The notes beneath the pieces were generated by a model. The model saw only the letters and a list, made by a program, of their open reading frames with translations, did not search any database and was not told where the DNA came from. Source: Trichobilharzia szidati (lineage: Eukaryota; Platyhelminthes; Trematoda; Strigeidida; Schistosomatidae). Taken from it: a stretch of DNA of 64,000 bases. Positions 21,011-32,400 of this stretch are shown piece by piece. The stretch covers positions 89,162,020 to 89,226,019 of the forward strand of contig OX235272.1 of NCBI GenBank assembly GCA_944472155.2, in the 5' to 3' direction. How positions within the stretch are numbered: the stretch's first letter is position 1; the number at the start of each line of letters is the position of its first letter. Both the position numbers and the translations under genes were made by a program.

Positions 21011-21909
21011 TAGTGACATACTCATTTCACATGAATCAGTCACCTTTCTAAATATGCCATCACGATATATTAGTTGGCAGTCTTCTCTACACGTTAAATA
21101 ATTAACTCATATATTCGTATTGAAATACTTCACAGTAAAAAAGAAGAGAATGAGCCTGTGTTGGGGAAACGCCACGAAAGTAAACAAGTAGGGAATGAAA
21201 AATTCAAGTGAGTATAAAAATGTGGAAATGGGTGCGTACTGCTAAGGTCTATTGTCAGTGATAATGATGACAATGTTACCTCACAGAGGCCTTCAAAAGA
21301 AATGTCGCATCACAAGTATTTATTCACGTAATGATGTAGGTTGACGAAAAGTAGGCGAATTTTCTTCTCCACTTTCTCTTCCTTCACTATTAAACAAAAT
21401 GATGTTGCTGCATATTTGAAATGCCTTATTTTGGAGGTAAGAATCACACCTTTAAATATTCAAAGGTTTCATAGAAAACAGTATGTCGACAGCAGTGCTG
21501 ATATCATTCCCTTGAGATCTTTGAAGAAAAAATGGCAGCATATTTCCGAATAAATGTGGAACTCGATGAGAAATGCTGAACAAACAGATGAGAATATGTT
21601 TCGAGAAATGCAATGAAGAAGAAAACGTGTAACCCACGGTGGATGAAGATTAGTAAGTTAAGACTAGGCTTATGTAATAAGAAAACTGGATGTTAGTGAA
21701 AGAGCATCGATACAAGTATCCTCATAAACTGCTTAGTAGGTGAAAAGTGGAAACTGAAGGTTGGTTAGGGAAATGATGTCACTAAATGTTATACGACATA
21801 TGGACAAAATAGTATTATTAACAAAATATTGATAACTTGGAATTATGCCCAAGGTAGAAAAGGAGAGGATGGCGAAGTTTCTTCTCTGTACACAAATTGA
21901 GGTTGTCCA
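21011..21909. other. Non-coding stretch
   Basis: No element recognised. The overlapping short frames at 21341-21553 and 21452-21637 have no family features. Confidence 0.4.
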
Positions 21910-22290
21910 TCTGAATCACTAAGTTCTATGGAATATACGCCTATTCAGGTAGGTAGTTACCTGGGGTTCTAGTGAAACGTCGTGACCAGTAGGGTGCAGC
22001 AGGTCGGGTGTGAGGACAAATACTCGCCACGGATGACATTCTTTAGTGGTTGCGCCATATCATGAATTGGCAGAAGTTGGAATTCATGGGCTGGCCACTG
22101 GATCGAGTTCTAGTGGCTTAATGGTCTACGAGCACGCCGCCTTGTGACCAGAAGGTCCTTGGTTCGAACCCCGGTGTATGTGTACTGATGAAAAATCCCA
22201 AACTAGGCTGACGATACATCTTTCGAGTACACCCAGCCGGTTTTCTAATGGTTCTCTAACTGATGTCAGCTCATGATGAAATCCTATGAC
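21910..22290 (+). mobile_element. Hammerhead SINE, tRNA-Thr-like family, plus strand
   Basis: A leader from about 21960 (CTGGGGTTCTAGTG...) matches 62172 onward. A tRNA-like head follows (AGTGGCTTAATGG near 22109, GGTTCGAACCC near 22162), then a dead ribozyme (AUGAAAA core, GAUA for GAAA), then the tail TCTAACTGATGTCAGCTCAT near 22255. Leader, head and tail order is the same as in the well-preserved 62040-62545 copy. Confidence 0.7.
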
Positions 22291-22489
22291 ACTCCTTGTT
22301 GATCAACTCTTACCTTTCTCTATCCAAGCGGGATAATTTCCTTTGACTCTTTTACATAAAACACATCAAACGACCCATATATCTCACTCCACATGGGCAA
22401 GTAAATTTGTAGAAACACACAAAAGTGGTCAAATGTGATAGTTTATCTTTAGAGTTATTTCAGGATGTTGGGCAGCAAGACAATTCCAA

Positions 22490-22990
22490 TCTCATATATT
22501 TGGTTCCCTTGAACATACAAAGGACAGCGAATCTACTTCGATTTGCTGAAGCGATTGTACACAGAAAGAGAGTGTAGTCAATCTCTCACTCCCTTGGTAA
22601 CCGTATTACTTTAACTACACTGATTAGTCATACACACTAGTGATCTAAGCTCACTAAGCAAATTTTCACTTTGATGAACTTTAACCTTCTTCAGTTGCCA
22701 TGTTGACGTAAAAGCTAATACTGTCTATTAGATTTCTCTGTTTTCTGTCTTCTCTCATTCCTCCCTCCTTTTTTTATAGTTTGATAGCATATAAATTGAT
22801 GGTAACTTAAAATCGTAATGCTTATATTCCGGATGCGTTCATCTTCTGATGTTTCCTTTATTACCTTACAAACATTGAAGTATGAAATGTCACTATTCAT
22901 AACCGTTGTAATTTCAGGTAGTTAGCAGATGATGAGAACCTGTGAAATAGAATGATGATATCATTGTATACTGCAAATCTGATCTTTCTT
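22490..22990 (+). mobile_element. PLE lineage A, 3' end with hammerhead-like motif
   Basis: Begins with the end of a GIY-YIG domain (IQRTANLLRFAEAI-like near 22515-22560) and continues through a 3' UTR shared with 39360-39790. It ends in a hammerhead-like segment at 22922-22970 in which core C3 is A (AUGAUGA) but GAAA, the long helix III and CUGCAAA are kept. The RT part is absent. Confidence 0.7.
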
Positions 22991-23117
22991 TCTCTGTAGA
23001 ACCAAAGAATTTTTTTCTAAGGAGTTTGATGTTCTCTTCTTTACAATGTTGACCAGAAGATAGCCTTTGGAATACCACACTCATGTATGGCGTCTACGTC
23101 GGTACGGAGATGTGGTT

Positions 23118-23585
23118 TCCTTTAATGTTTTTGGGTTTTCTTTGTTTGTCTATTAAGCTTGGGGGGTGGGGAGGGGTAGCCCTTTTCACTTAGTGTCTTC
23201 CTCAGAAAAGCGATCTCTTCATCTAGCGACTCAGGATTGCAGATTCTTCGGATCCTCGTCTCAAGAGATATTATCACGTTGCGCTTACGACTTACGGGTA
23301 TCCAACTGTAAAAGTTTGTCAACTGGTCATTCCATGTAGGTTTTTTGTGATCTGCTAAATGTCCCATCAGACTTCTCTATTAGTCGAATGTCCAGAAAAG
23401 AAACTTGTAGGACATTATTTAGGTCACATTTATTATGACAAATGACAAAAGTATCATCAACATACCTTTTGTACAGTAAAAAAGCTGTCGATGATCAATT
23501 TCAACGGGTCATTTTCCAAACTTGCCATGAAAATATTTGCAAGTATCGAACCTAATTGTGATCCCATAACTACACCATCTTTTTT
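23118..23585 (-). pseudogene. PLE reverse transcriptase C-terminal fragment
   Basis: Minus strand: the RT catalytic segment RYVDDTFVICHNKCD at about 23475-23430, then SFLDI and TWNDQLTNFYSWIPVSRKRN followed by ICNPESLDEEIAFLRKTLSE, the usual palm-to-thumb region of Penelope-like elements. A frameshift separates the two. The upstream part (VMGSQLGSILANIFMA-like, 23580-23510) is interrupted by the SINE at 23580. Confidence 0.75.
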
Positions 23586-23815
23586 TCTTTCTTTCGCGTT
23601 CCCCAGTGGAACATAGGACTTCAAGCTAGAGGCTTGAAGTTTCTGTAGCAGTGTTTATTTTACAGGATGGGGTTGTTAGCCTCATGCCCAACCTTTTCTC
23701 TTCACCAGCATTATTTCTGGCTTAGCGAGGTAAAGGAGTGCGTCGGCCGGGGGTCGAACCCCGGACCATGTGCATGGTCGGCGAGCGTCCTAATCGCTAT
23801 GCCACCGACGATATC
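23580..23815 (-). mobile_element. tRNA-headed, RTE-tailed SINE, well preserved
   Basis: Minus strand: head from about 23815 with box B GGGGTTCGACCCC (23765-23753), then CCGACGCACTCCTTTACCTC, GTTGGGCATGAGGCTAAC, a CACTGCTACAGAAACTTCAA segment and the tail CTATGTTCCACTGGG, ending in an A-rich run. It sits inside the PLE fragment ending at 23118. Confidence 0.8.
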
Positions 23816-24589
23816 TATAAATAACACCACTGAATGTGAATCGGGCGTACACATACGAACATAACAGTATGTAGTGACGATTCTACAGCTAAGTAAATGA
23901 ATTCTCCGGAACCAGACTTCGGAATTGTCTATTCTCATATTCATGTATTTTTCGTGAAACTGTTTAAGGGCAAAGTTAAACTTTAGGTACCGAAGAGAGG
24001 AGTGAACCCTCGGAATGAGCCATAGCTCTTGGTCTTCTGACTCTAACCCTCATATTGAACCGCCGTATCCCTAATTAAATTAACCTGTCCCCAGCCTAAC
24101 CTAACACTTTATTCAGCAGTTCTTTGTCGTGAATATAATACATATAATCTACCTGGTGTCTGACTAGCTTGCTGACTACTAGGCGGTCATAGGAGAGTGG
24201 TAACTAAAGTTTAACTTCGCCTCGTCAAGCTTTCATATGTAGCTGTAAGTAATATTTTGTGTTGTGTGTTGTCTTTTCGTGTGCGATAAATATTCCAACT
24301 ATTATAAGCAATGTACCTTAACAGAAGTGGCAAAGTATTTAAATCAAGTAGATGATTATTTAAACTGGCATCCACTGGTGAACATGCATATTAGGTCGTC
24401 AATCTCCTATTGTCATCTCTTCTCTGTTTTCTGTGTACATAACCTTTCCAGTTAGCAGTAGAATGATTCAGGTGACAGTATTAGACATTTTGCTAGGCTA
24501 TTCTGTTTGTTATTAGCATGCATTCCTTGCGTTAGGAGTGGAAAATAGGGTCACAGAGGCACATTTCTATCACTCTGAGCTATCTCCAT
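23816..24589. other. Non-coding stretch
   Basis: No gene or element recognised. The plus frame at 24264-24455 has no family features. Confidence 0.4.
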
Positions 24590-24830
24590 CAGTGCCCATA
24601 AGCCTTCATTTCCTCCCTACATGGTCTCCATATCACCCTCGGACTCTCGACTCCTCCGACTCAACTGCCTGTCTGGCATGTGATGTTACTCGAAGGTCTC
24701 CTTACCTGGTTTGCTAGCCGGTCCTCTGCCTGGAAAAGAAAGGAGGTTAAGCGTGATGCTAGCATCTCCATCTGGTAAAAACACCCCCGTCCCCGACATC
24801 AATACGGAAACTTCAGAGCACAGGCTATTC
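24590..24830. mobile_element. RTE fragment (minus) beside SINE fragment (plus)
   Basis: 24590-24660 on the minus strand matches the RTE C-terminal coding region (the reverse complement resembles RVTWRR...EEMKAYG). 24700-24830 on the plus strand matches the RTE-tailed SINE body (GGAGGTTAAGCGTGATGCTA, then GGTAAAAAC and GAAACTTCAG). Both are short and decayed. Confidence 0.55.
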
Positions 24831-25041
24831 ATCAAATACATTAGAATAAGTATGTCTTAATTCTATTAGTTCGCGGATGACCCTATATGTCTGCATGGCT
24901 TGGCAACAAGTCTCAAACCGTCAGCTGAATTAAATTGTACGTCTATCCCATTTGTAGTGAATAACCAATAAAGCATTATAGACGAATCAACTACAGTTAC
25001 CCGCAAAATTTTTCAAAACACATGGATAGGTATTTAATTAA

Positions 25042-25545
25042 ACTTTAGATTTTCCCGTCGATTGATTGGACCGAAGTGCTCGGTCTCAGGTTGACATGTC
25101 GGCTTCTTGTGCAGATGCTTCGATTATGTCTGGGCATGTAATTAGAAGTTAATTAGTGGATGGTGACTAGCGGTGGAATCCAGAATGCGCATTTCATCCT
25201 ATTTGGGACTCGTCATCTGGGTGTGCCTGCATTCCGCAGTGATTGATGATGTTCCCACCGAGGCTCGAACACAGTGCTCATAGTTTCAAACGCCTGAGAC
25301 TGAGGACTTCGGTCCAATCAATCGACGGGAAAATCTAAAATTCAATTAAATAATTAATATGACCCGTCGCACAAGAGGTGACTCTCGTGGCCCAAGTGGT
25401 CTAGTGGATAACGTTTTGGCGTTTGAAACTATAGGCACTGGGTTCAAGCCTAACTGGGGAATGCAGGTACATCCAGATGACGAGTCTCATATAGGACGAA
25501 ATGCGCATCCTAGATTCCACTGCTAATCACCATCCACCAATTAAC
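25042..25545. mobile_element. Inverted pair of Sm-alpha-like hammerhead SINEs
   Basis: The left SINE is on minus (ribozyme at about 25168-25230) and the right SINE on plus (tRNA-like head with TGGTCTAGTGG near 25398 and GGTTCAAGCC near 25441; ribozyme near 25468-25525). The left SINE is itself flanked by an inverted repeat (25048-25083 and 25290-25335, sharing GTCGATTGATTGGACCGAAG). Both ribozymes keep helix I (CCAG/CUGG or CUAG), GAAA and helix III AUGCGCAU or a close variant, but have A at core C3 (AUGACGA), which should inactivate them. Confidence 0.75.
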
Positions 25546-25747
25546 ATGGATAGGTAGTTCTACAATTTGTCCTCTATACACCAACAGTTAGGTCATGGCA
25601 GTTATTGGCAGCGAAATGTTCGCTGTCAGCAATAAAGTAATCTAAGTCTGTACGCCTCTGTGTTATTCATTAAGATTGATCAAAGTATATGTCTGTTGAG
25701 TAGATGATTAAGAGAAAAACAGTATAATTACGTTTGCATTTCTAGTG

Positions 25748-26720
25748 TTTTGATTTGGTTGTGTTCTCCGAGTTGGTTGATTTAATTGCGAATCTATCAT
25801 TGTAATAATTATAATAATCAAGAATAAATACATTGGACAATGAACACCTACTCTCTACTTTTTTATCATATAATTTGTGACATTCACTCTACAGTACTAA
25901 AATAATTTTTATAAACTCTTTGTAGCCTTGATTAAACTAACCGAAAAGAAATTGGAATGCTGTACCCACCGTTCACTGATTGACCAGCTGAGTGAGTAGC
26001 TGTAGTGAGAAGAAGAATTCATTCAAATTACTTAAATATGTATATAATTTGATTGTGTTTTCTGAGTCAGTTGATTTAATTGTAGTGCTTTCATTGTCCC
26101 CCTTCTAGACTACATCTTTAGCACTAGCTTTAATATGAAGTGAACTTATTTGAGTTCCCCATGAATAATATAATTGTATCTCGTGACAACCATTAACGTG
26201 ATTGGTAATTAATTTTCATCTTTATTGATCATTTTTATTCACTTGGAATTTGAACTTTCTTGTCATCTGATTTATTCTTTATTAGTTGGTCAACTTGATC
26301 AATAGTAAGTAAAGTGTCTGTTAATCGTTGATTCATCTGAGTACCAGACTTCAAGAAGTTCTCTGGCATTACTTTTGGTGTTTCCTCTGTTTAAAATTTC
26401 TACATCATCCCAATCAAATTGTTGTCCGTGGTTGTCTACATGCATCGTTGATATGAAAGAATACATATTGTGTCGTTAAACAGATAGTTTGTGATCTTGG
26501 ATTCTGAGTCTGATGTGATGTCCACTTTGATCAATGTAGTGTTTATCATTGTTCGGTCTCTTCTTGGTGTTTCGATTCGGGTTTCAACATGTTTTAATGA
26601 AATTGTATGGGTATTAATTCTTCTTGAAGACAGCAGATATTTCTCTTCTATTCTCTTTTGCATTGAAGTGGTACAGTGAGTTTGAACTCTTCTAAACAAT
26701 GTTTGCACACAGTTTCTTCT
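25748..26720 (-). mobile_element. PLE lineage B, 3' half, minus strand
   Basis: Reverse-complement counterpart of 34040-35118: the same GIY-YIG end region (RIQDHKLSVKRH-like, IDQSG-like near 26550-26480), the same non-coding tail, and AATAAATACATTG near 25822. A second partial copy of the tail repeat lies at 25748-25800. The hammerhead-like motif near 26085-26120 has G5 changed (CUAAAGA). Coding frames are broken. Confidence 0.7.
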
Positions 26721-27349
26721 GTAAGTTATTGGGTTGTTGTTGTTGTTTGAGTTTTTGATCTGAGAGTGTTGATTTTTTGTATACTTGTGTTTCCGAATTC
26801 CCTGTGTTTGTTCTCATTGACTAAGGCATCTAAGAATGTAATTTTGTTGTTGTGATTCTTCGTCTCCTGTGAACCCTCTCCCGCCATGCTATTGTGTGGT
26901 TGTGTGCAGTGCAGTCGCTGAGCTCTTTTCTAATTACTTATCTTCGCGAGTGGGGTCAACCATTCTCACCTTAGCTAAATTCTTGTGTTCCGACAATCTG
27001 ACTACCCTCCATCTACTAGTTTGATCTATGTAGTTGATTTAACTCACAGTCATTGCAAAGTGTTTTGTGAATTATATTATTTTTATTTAACTGGGTCAAC
27101 ATACAGGGTCCTTTAACTTACAGAGCTTGTGCCTGCCTGAGTGAGTCAGTTTGTAGGTTTAAATGTCATTCTAATTCACGCTTTGTTAGGAATCCTACGT
27201 AGGGTCTCAGATGTCCATTCCTTATATGGTATAACAGTAGATGCTTTATATTCTCTCTTATTTATATCATCATTATCAGTTTCCTCCTTAAAAGAAGCTC
27301 AGCGATTACACTGCATGCATGTTTTAACACACAACAGCATGGCGTGAGA
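26721..27349. other. Non-coding stretch
   Basis: GTT-rich DNA near 26730. No gene or element recognised. Confidence 0.4.
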
Positions 27350-27660
27350 GGGTTAAAATTCTAAGAAGTAACATAGGTAGGTAGAGAGAGAGGTTGATTA
27401 CTGAATCCTTGTTCATCGATCGAGTCTACACCCAACACATGAAATAGGAATGACTCATCACTCATACTGGAAATATCGAAAATACTACTACGAATCAAGT
27501 CAGGCACTGAAAAATAATGGAATTATATGAACGAAGTTAGAAAGTTGTGTGAGTATTGCCTTGATATGATTATGAGCAGAAATGAATTGTGCTCGAAAGG
27601 TGGTCATCAGTAAATATTAGTGTACGATACAGTGATTTATCAAAATAAAATCTTATGCAT
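27350..27660 (+). repeat. Diverged repeat Y copy
   Basis: The start (GTAACATAGGTAGGTAGAGA, then CTTGTTCATCGATCGAGTC) parallels the left half of repeat Y at 19985 and 50545. The right half is only faintly similar (GATTTATCAAAATAAAATCTT). No coding potential. Confidence 0.45.
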
Positions 27661-27753
27661 AATGGAGATATTGTTATTAACAACATTAATGCTGTTTTAA
27701 ATTACACTGAATCAATAGTATCGACAAGTGATTACATTTCAAAAGCATCAGTA

Positions 27754-27772
27754 AGAGAGAGAGAGAGAGAGA
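27754..27772. repeat. (AG)n microsatellite
   Basis: About nine AG dinucleotides. Confidence 0.95.
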
Positions 27773-27899
27773 TGATATGCATTAATATAACAGCACTAAA
27801 CTGATTGAATTTCAGATAAATGAAGGGGAGTAGTACAGAGTTTATAGGTTCCATAGCAGGCCAGGGTGGGAATTTGTTGCGGGACCTGTTTCTTATACA

Positions 27900-28290
27900 C
27901 ACAGAGCTCCTGTTGATTTAAAGGAGTTGCAATGGTCTCTTCTGTTTGAAATGTTTTACTTATCTAGAAGTCTTTAATAACTTATTCGATATCCAACAGA
28001 TGCTTACTTTGTGGCCTGTTTGAACGACGTTGATGCTTTTAACAACACCTTCATTTGACTGCACTGGTAAGTGTTGTCGAGCACAGAAAATTAGGTTCCT
28101 AGACCAACGGCCAATATTACTGACTTCACAGGAACAGTTGAATTCATAGACACAATTAGAGGTGGCTAGTCTAGATACTTCATCTTTTAGTTTCGGAATG
28201 ACAACCGGTTGTATGGAGAGTGTAAGCCGCAGCTTACTGGCATTACATGTTCTTTGAATCAATTTTCTCAACTTGTTGGTATATAATAAC
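27900..28290 (-). pseudogene. PLE GIY-YIG domain fragment, lineage C
   Basis: The minus-strand frame reads LRLTLSIQPVVIPKLKDEVS and then SNCVYEFNCSCEVSNIGRWS, matching the zinc-finger-like linker and the first strand of a Penelope GIY-YIG nuclease (usual form CxCxxxYIGRT). Here the tyrosine of YIG is N and the threonine of GRT is missing. The fragment lacks the catalytic C-terminal half. Confidence 0.7.
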
Positions 28291-28504
28291 CAACCAAAAG
28301 CCCCTAGATACTGAACACTCCCAACAACACAGACTATTACAATTCACTTGAAACAACCGAAGCTCTGCATGCGAAGGAAACAGGTCCAGTCACTATCGTC
28401 ACCCTGGCCATCTGTGGAATCTACAAATTCTGTGATATTTCTCTTAATTTATCTGATATTCAATCAGTTCTTCGTTCATTGATCAATCTTTTAAATTACC
28501 AGTA

Positions 28505-28955
28505 CATCTATTCTATACTTTCAAGTATTGGTTTTGTAGGGATTTTGTTTGATTTGGTTGGAGGATTTCATCATGAGCTGACATCAGTTAGAGAACCACT
28601 GGAAAACCACCTGGGAGTACTTCCAGACAGCTGTTTCGTCCTGGTTTGGGGCTCTTCGATAGTGTGCATCCACCGCCAGGGTTCAAACCCAGGACCCTCT
28701 ATTTACAGGGCGAGCTCGTAAACCATAAAGCCACTGGGACCCTATCCAATGGCTAGCCCATGAATTCTAACTTCTGTCAATTCACGACATAGCGCGACCA
28801 TTTTGCAATGCACTCTTCGATGAGTTACTGCCTCATCTTAAACCTGCTATACCCTTCTGGTCACGTACTGATGAAGAGTCCCAAACTGTCCAGTACTCTC
28901 AGCTGGTTTTCCAATGGTTCTCTAACTGATGTCAGCTTATGATGAAATCCTTTAT
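28505..28955. mobile_element. Hammerhead SINE foldback, tRNA-Thr-like family
   Basis: The left end (CAAGTATTGGTTTTGTAGGG... ATCATGAGCTGACATCAG) is in minus orientation and is followed by a damaged ribozyme, the tRNA-like head in reverse (box B complement near 28678-28688), a leader in reverse, then a truncated plus-strand ribozyme (AUGAAGAGUCCC at about 28871, with helix II to III deleted) and the tail GATGTCAGCTTATGATGAAA. The same outer end occurs at 20126, 57185 and, inverted, 62500. Confidence 0.65.
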
Positions 28956-29393
28956 TCCATATATTTCTCGAGATTTTCTTAGCAGTTAGTTGATGTTACA
29001 TCTCATGTAAGTGAGTGAGTACCCAACTCATCGATCACTTTACTCCATCTCTAAACTAGAAGTCATCACACAGATAATTTTGGCAGAATCTAACATTTGT
29101 CATAATATGTATATGCTTAGAGTGACACTATATCGCATTCATTAATTTCACTGTGATAATATATGTGACGTAGATTTTATACAGCATAAATACAATGGCA
29201 CATTCGACTACATAGTACAACAAGTATTTAGTGTATAGTAAGAGGAGGGGGGGGGGGAGGCGTAGTAGTGATAGTGCTAACTGTTCTCCTTGTTATACTC
29301 TACTACCATTGATTGATCAGAGTGCATACGGAATGCAAACGAAAAAAAACACATCAGTTATGGTGCAGAAACCGATATAATATATATATATAT

Positions 29394-29449
<56 letters not shown>

Positions 29450-29925
29450 TATCTGCATACACATACATGCAAAACCAACTGTTGAACATTGAATATAAAT
29501 TATGCATATATAATTATTTCTACTCTAACAATCACAAAAATGAAACAAATGATGTAGTATTTGAGTGCTTATTGTAATTCTGCCTACATAATAATATCAT
29601 TATTGAGTCATGTTCAACTGATTGATTCATGTTTAAGCATGGAATAATACCGTTTTACTGGGTATTTGCAGCGATATATATATATATATATATATGATTG
29701 TAATTTAAGCAGTTCTTTTCATACATGGACAATATCTTTAGCGAGAGGTAGATGAATACCTAATTTTTCGATTCATCTTATAGGCTAACTAGCACATAGG
29801 CTTTGAATATTTTGTCTGGAGACACGGGTAATAGTGACTAATAAAGGGATTAGCTTGACTAGTATGCTATCTGAAATTTCTAGGTTCAATAATCATGCGT
29901 AGATTAATTGGTGCACGTTAGAAAC
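28956..29925. repeat. Low-complexity stretch with (TA)n
   Basis: A G-rich run at about 29246-29260, long (TA)n tracts at about 29378-29447 and a shorter one at 29675-29694. No gene recognised. Confidence 0.7.
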
Positions 29926-31060
29926 AAATGAGAGAAAAACAGGCTGGCTTTAGACCAGGAAAAGGGTGTATTGCTCATATCTTCACCTTTTGACAGATTC
30001 TGGAACGTAGGCACACTCGCCCGCGCCCAATAATTGTTGTATTTCTTAACCTGAAAGCGGCATTCGATTCTCCTGACCAACGCGTACTATGTCAGTGTTT
30101 GGCTGTGAAGGGAATGCCGAGAAAATACATCGCACTGATCAAGGCATTCTATTCGAACTCATGCGGCCAGGTAAGCGCCTACGGAGAGCTGTCATTTGGA
30201 GTCACCATTTCTGTCTAATTTCATCATAGATGTACCAATGGACTTAACCCTAACTGACTGCAGCAACTCAGAGATTGACCTGTTACCAGGGAATAGTCGT
30301 GTTGAAGACGCTGATTAAATGCAAAGTCTTCTGAACACTTTGAGCAGCAGTCTTCGAATATTTGGTATTCGATTTACTCCTGTCAAATGCAAAATTATGC
30401 TTCAACATGGGACCACACTGAGTCCTAGCTTGAAGATAGAAAGTGAAATGGTACAGGGTGTTGACGAATTCACTTTTTTGGAAGTTGTATCAGCCCTAAC
30501 GGGCTGACTGCTGACGAGATCTCATAACCGATACAAAAGGCTCATGTGTTATTTGACGCCTTACATCATCTCTGGCGTAGGCGTGATGTCCGTCTATCTG
30601 TCTGTCGATCAAAGGACATGCGTACTGGCCCCGTCCTCTTTATGGTTGTGAAAAATGTCTATTAAAAGTGGAAGATATGTAAAGGATAGTTGTCTTTGGT
30701 CATAACTGTGTGCATTTTATCTCCCATGTTAGGTGGTGGTACAATAGGGTGAGTAATATTGAGGTTAGGCGTCGAGTGTTAGGTAAGGAGGGAAAATCAA
30801 TCGACGAGGTTACATCGATCGAGATGGTTAGGACATGTGTTACGCATGCCTGCCCATTGCCTTCTTCGACGGGCAATGACATTTACTGACATAATATCAG
30901 GTTGGAAAGGAGCTAGTGGTCGTGTAAGCAAAACTTGGAATGGATTCATGAAAATTTTGTAAGTTAGTTAGTCCTCAGGGTTCTAAGAACCAATGGTTGA
31001 AGACAATTGGTGATATTGCTCAAAATCGTTCTCAGTGGCACAGATGCATTCACTCTTTAT
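29926..31060 (+). pseudogene. LINE reverse transcriptase relic, second lineage
   Basis: Plus strand, frames shifting: EKQAGFRPGKGC near 29937, then LERRHTRPRPIIVVFLNLKAAFDSPDQR (RT motif A), GMPRKYIALIKAFYSNSCGQV, and MQSLLNTLSSSLRIFGIRF. A C-terminal RWLGHVLRMPAH follows near 30826, and finally NQWLKTIGDIAQNRSQW near 30990-31040. The FADD motif region is deleted and stops are frequent. The C-terminal pattern is common in trematode LINEs, but I cannot assign the clade securely. It differs clearly from the RTE copies in this window. A short 3' UTR runs to about 31240. Confidence 0.75.
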
Positions 31061-31249
31061 GACCTGCCGTATCCATTGAAACCCTCATGTTTTACCATGT
31101 TAGTATTCTTTCTCCTTCACATTTCTGCTTATTATTGTTACTTTGAATCCCTTTTCTTCTCCTTTTTTGTCATCCTTTGTGTGCTATGTGGAGTGTGGCA
31201 ACTTGGACTGCTGCACTTCTATGCAAAGTTCTATTCCGAAACCAGTTAG

Positions 31250-31745
31250 TCAGTGTCTAATATCATGTGTCTAGTTCCTCTTTTGGTGCAAACTGAATTC
31301 TATCAGTTAAGTTTGTAATATGGCCACCATGCTAGGTGGCTCGCTATCATGGTGCACTCTGAATTTTTGTTACTAACTGGCTGGAGGCAATCGGTAGGAA
31401 GCCTTCAACGCAGGTTTCGTGCTTGTTGGCACTCACCAGTCAGCAAGGCGTATCTACAATCTTCAAGGAACTCATGTTCTTTCTGAGACTCAAATCCCGG
31501 TTACCCATGGAAGTAGTCAGATACGTTGCCATTGAGACATTCGGGCTCGCGATTGACCTCCTGTAGGACTGAATCAGATACTTTGATTGGATACTAGATA
31601 GTAGCTAGTGTCATGCGTCTAGACCTATGTTTGGTGCAGACTGAATTCTATCAGTCAAGTTTGGAATGTGGTCATTATGCTAGGTGGCTCGCCATTACGA
31701 TGCACTATGAATCGTTGTCATTGGATGGCTGGAGGCAATCGGTAT
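31250..31745 (-). mobile_element. Hammerhead SINE (tRNA-Cys-like head), tandem 1.4 units
   Basis: Minus strand. The tail segment (plus-strand GTGCAAACTGAATTCTATCA near 31289) recurs as GTGCAGACTGAATTCTATCA near 31634, about 345 bp apart, so two units lie head to tail. Between them are the ribozyme (about 31400-31452) and the tRNA-Cys-like head (about 31500-31560). The ribozyme keeps helix II (GUGC/GCAC) and GAAA, but the core carries a 4-base expansion (CUGACUGGUGA). Confidence 0.7.
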
Positions 31746-32176
31746 ATATATTTGTTTATGGCTGTCTACTTATCTGTCGACTGCAATAGCCTAAATGAGT
31801 TTTTTATTTAAACGTAAATAATTAGATAAGTAAATGATTGAGGTGAATTCAACAATGGTTGTTTGTACAATGATACATTTCCTGTAGGTTAATATTAATT
31901 GATAACGCTTTTGACACACTTATGATATTCCTAGCCAGCTTCTTTTTCAGCTGAATGTGAAGTAGTCACCAAAGTTCCAAGGATTTCCGTCTTAGAAACC
32001 CTTCTTGTTCTGTTTTATGCCAGATCCTCTGAATAGTACTAAATGTTTTAACTGTCGTCTTCCGCAAAGGTAGTATGGTACTTAGGTAGTATCGTTTCTA
32101 TGTTCTTTATACTAAACTGTATTAAGGACTAGATTATATTGAGAAAGAGGCTGAAAGAAATTAGACTCACGACCTT

Positions 32177-32400
32177 GTAATTTATTTATTTATTTATTTT
32201 ATTCCTTTGCGCTCCTAGTGGAACATAAGGCTTCAAGCTTGAGCTCTGTATTTTCTGTAGCAGTAGTGTTTTTTTCACGGGATGAGGTTGCTAGCCTTTT
32301 ACCCAATCTTTTCTCTTTACTGAGATTACTACCGGCCAGGCGATTATTAGGGGTGCGTCCGCCGTGGACCGGAATACGTGCGTTGTTGCCTTTTACAGTT
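32177..32400 (-). mobile_element. tRNA-headed, RTE-tailed SINE
   Basis: Minus strand: a decayed head near 32400-32350, the body AGTAAAGAGAAAAGATTGGG, ACTGCTACAGAAAATACAGA, and the tail CTTATGTTCCACTAGGAG (about 32229-32212) ending in a (TTTA)n tract at 32177-32200 that acts as its A-rich end. Confidence 0.7.

Noticed and set aside
29378..29447. Long TA tracts as origins or promoters
   Set aside because: Plain microsatellites, as at 33570, 35164, 40826, 55190 and 58531; nothing else supports a function.
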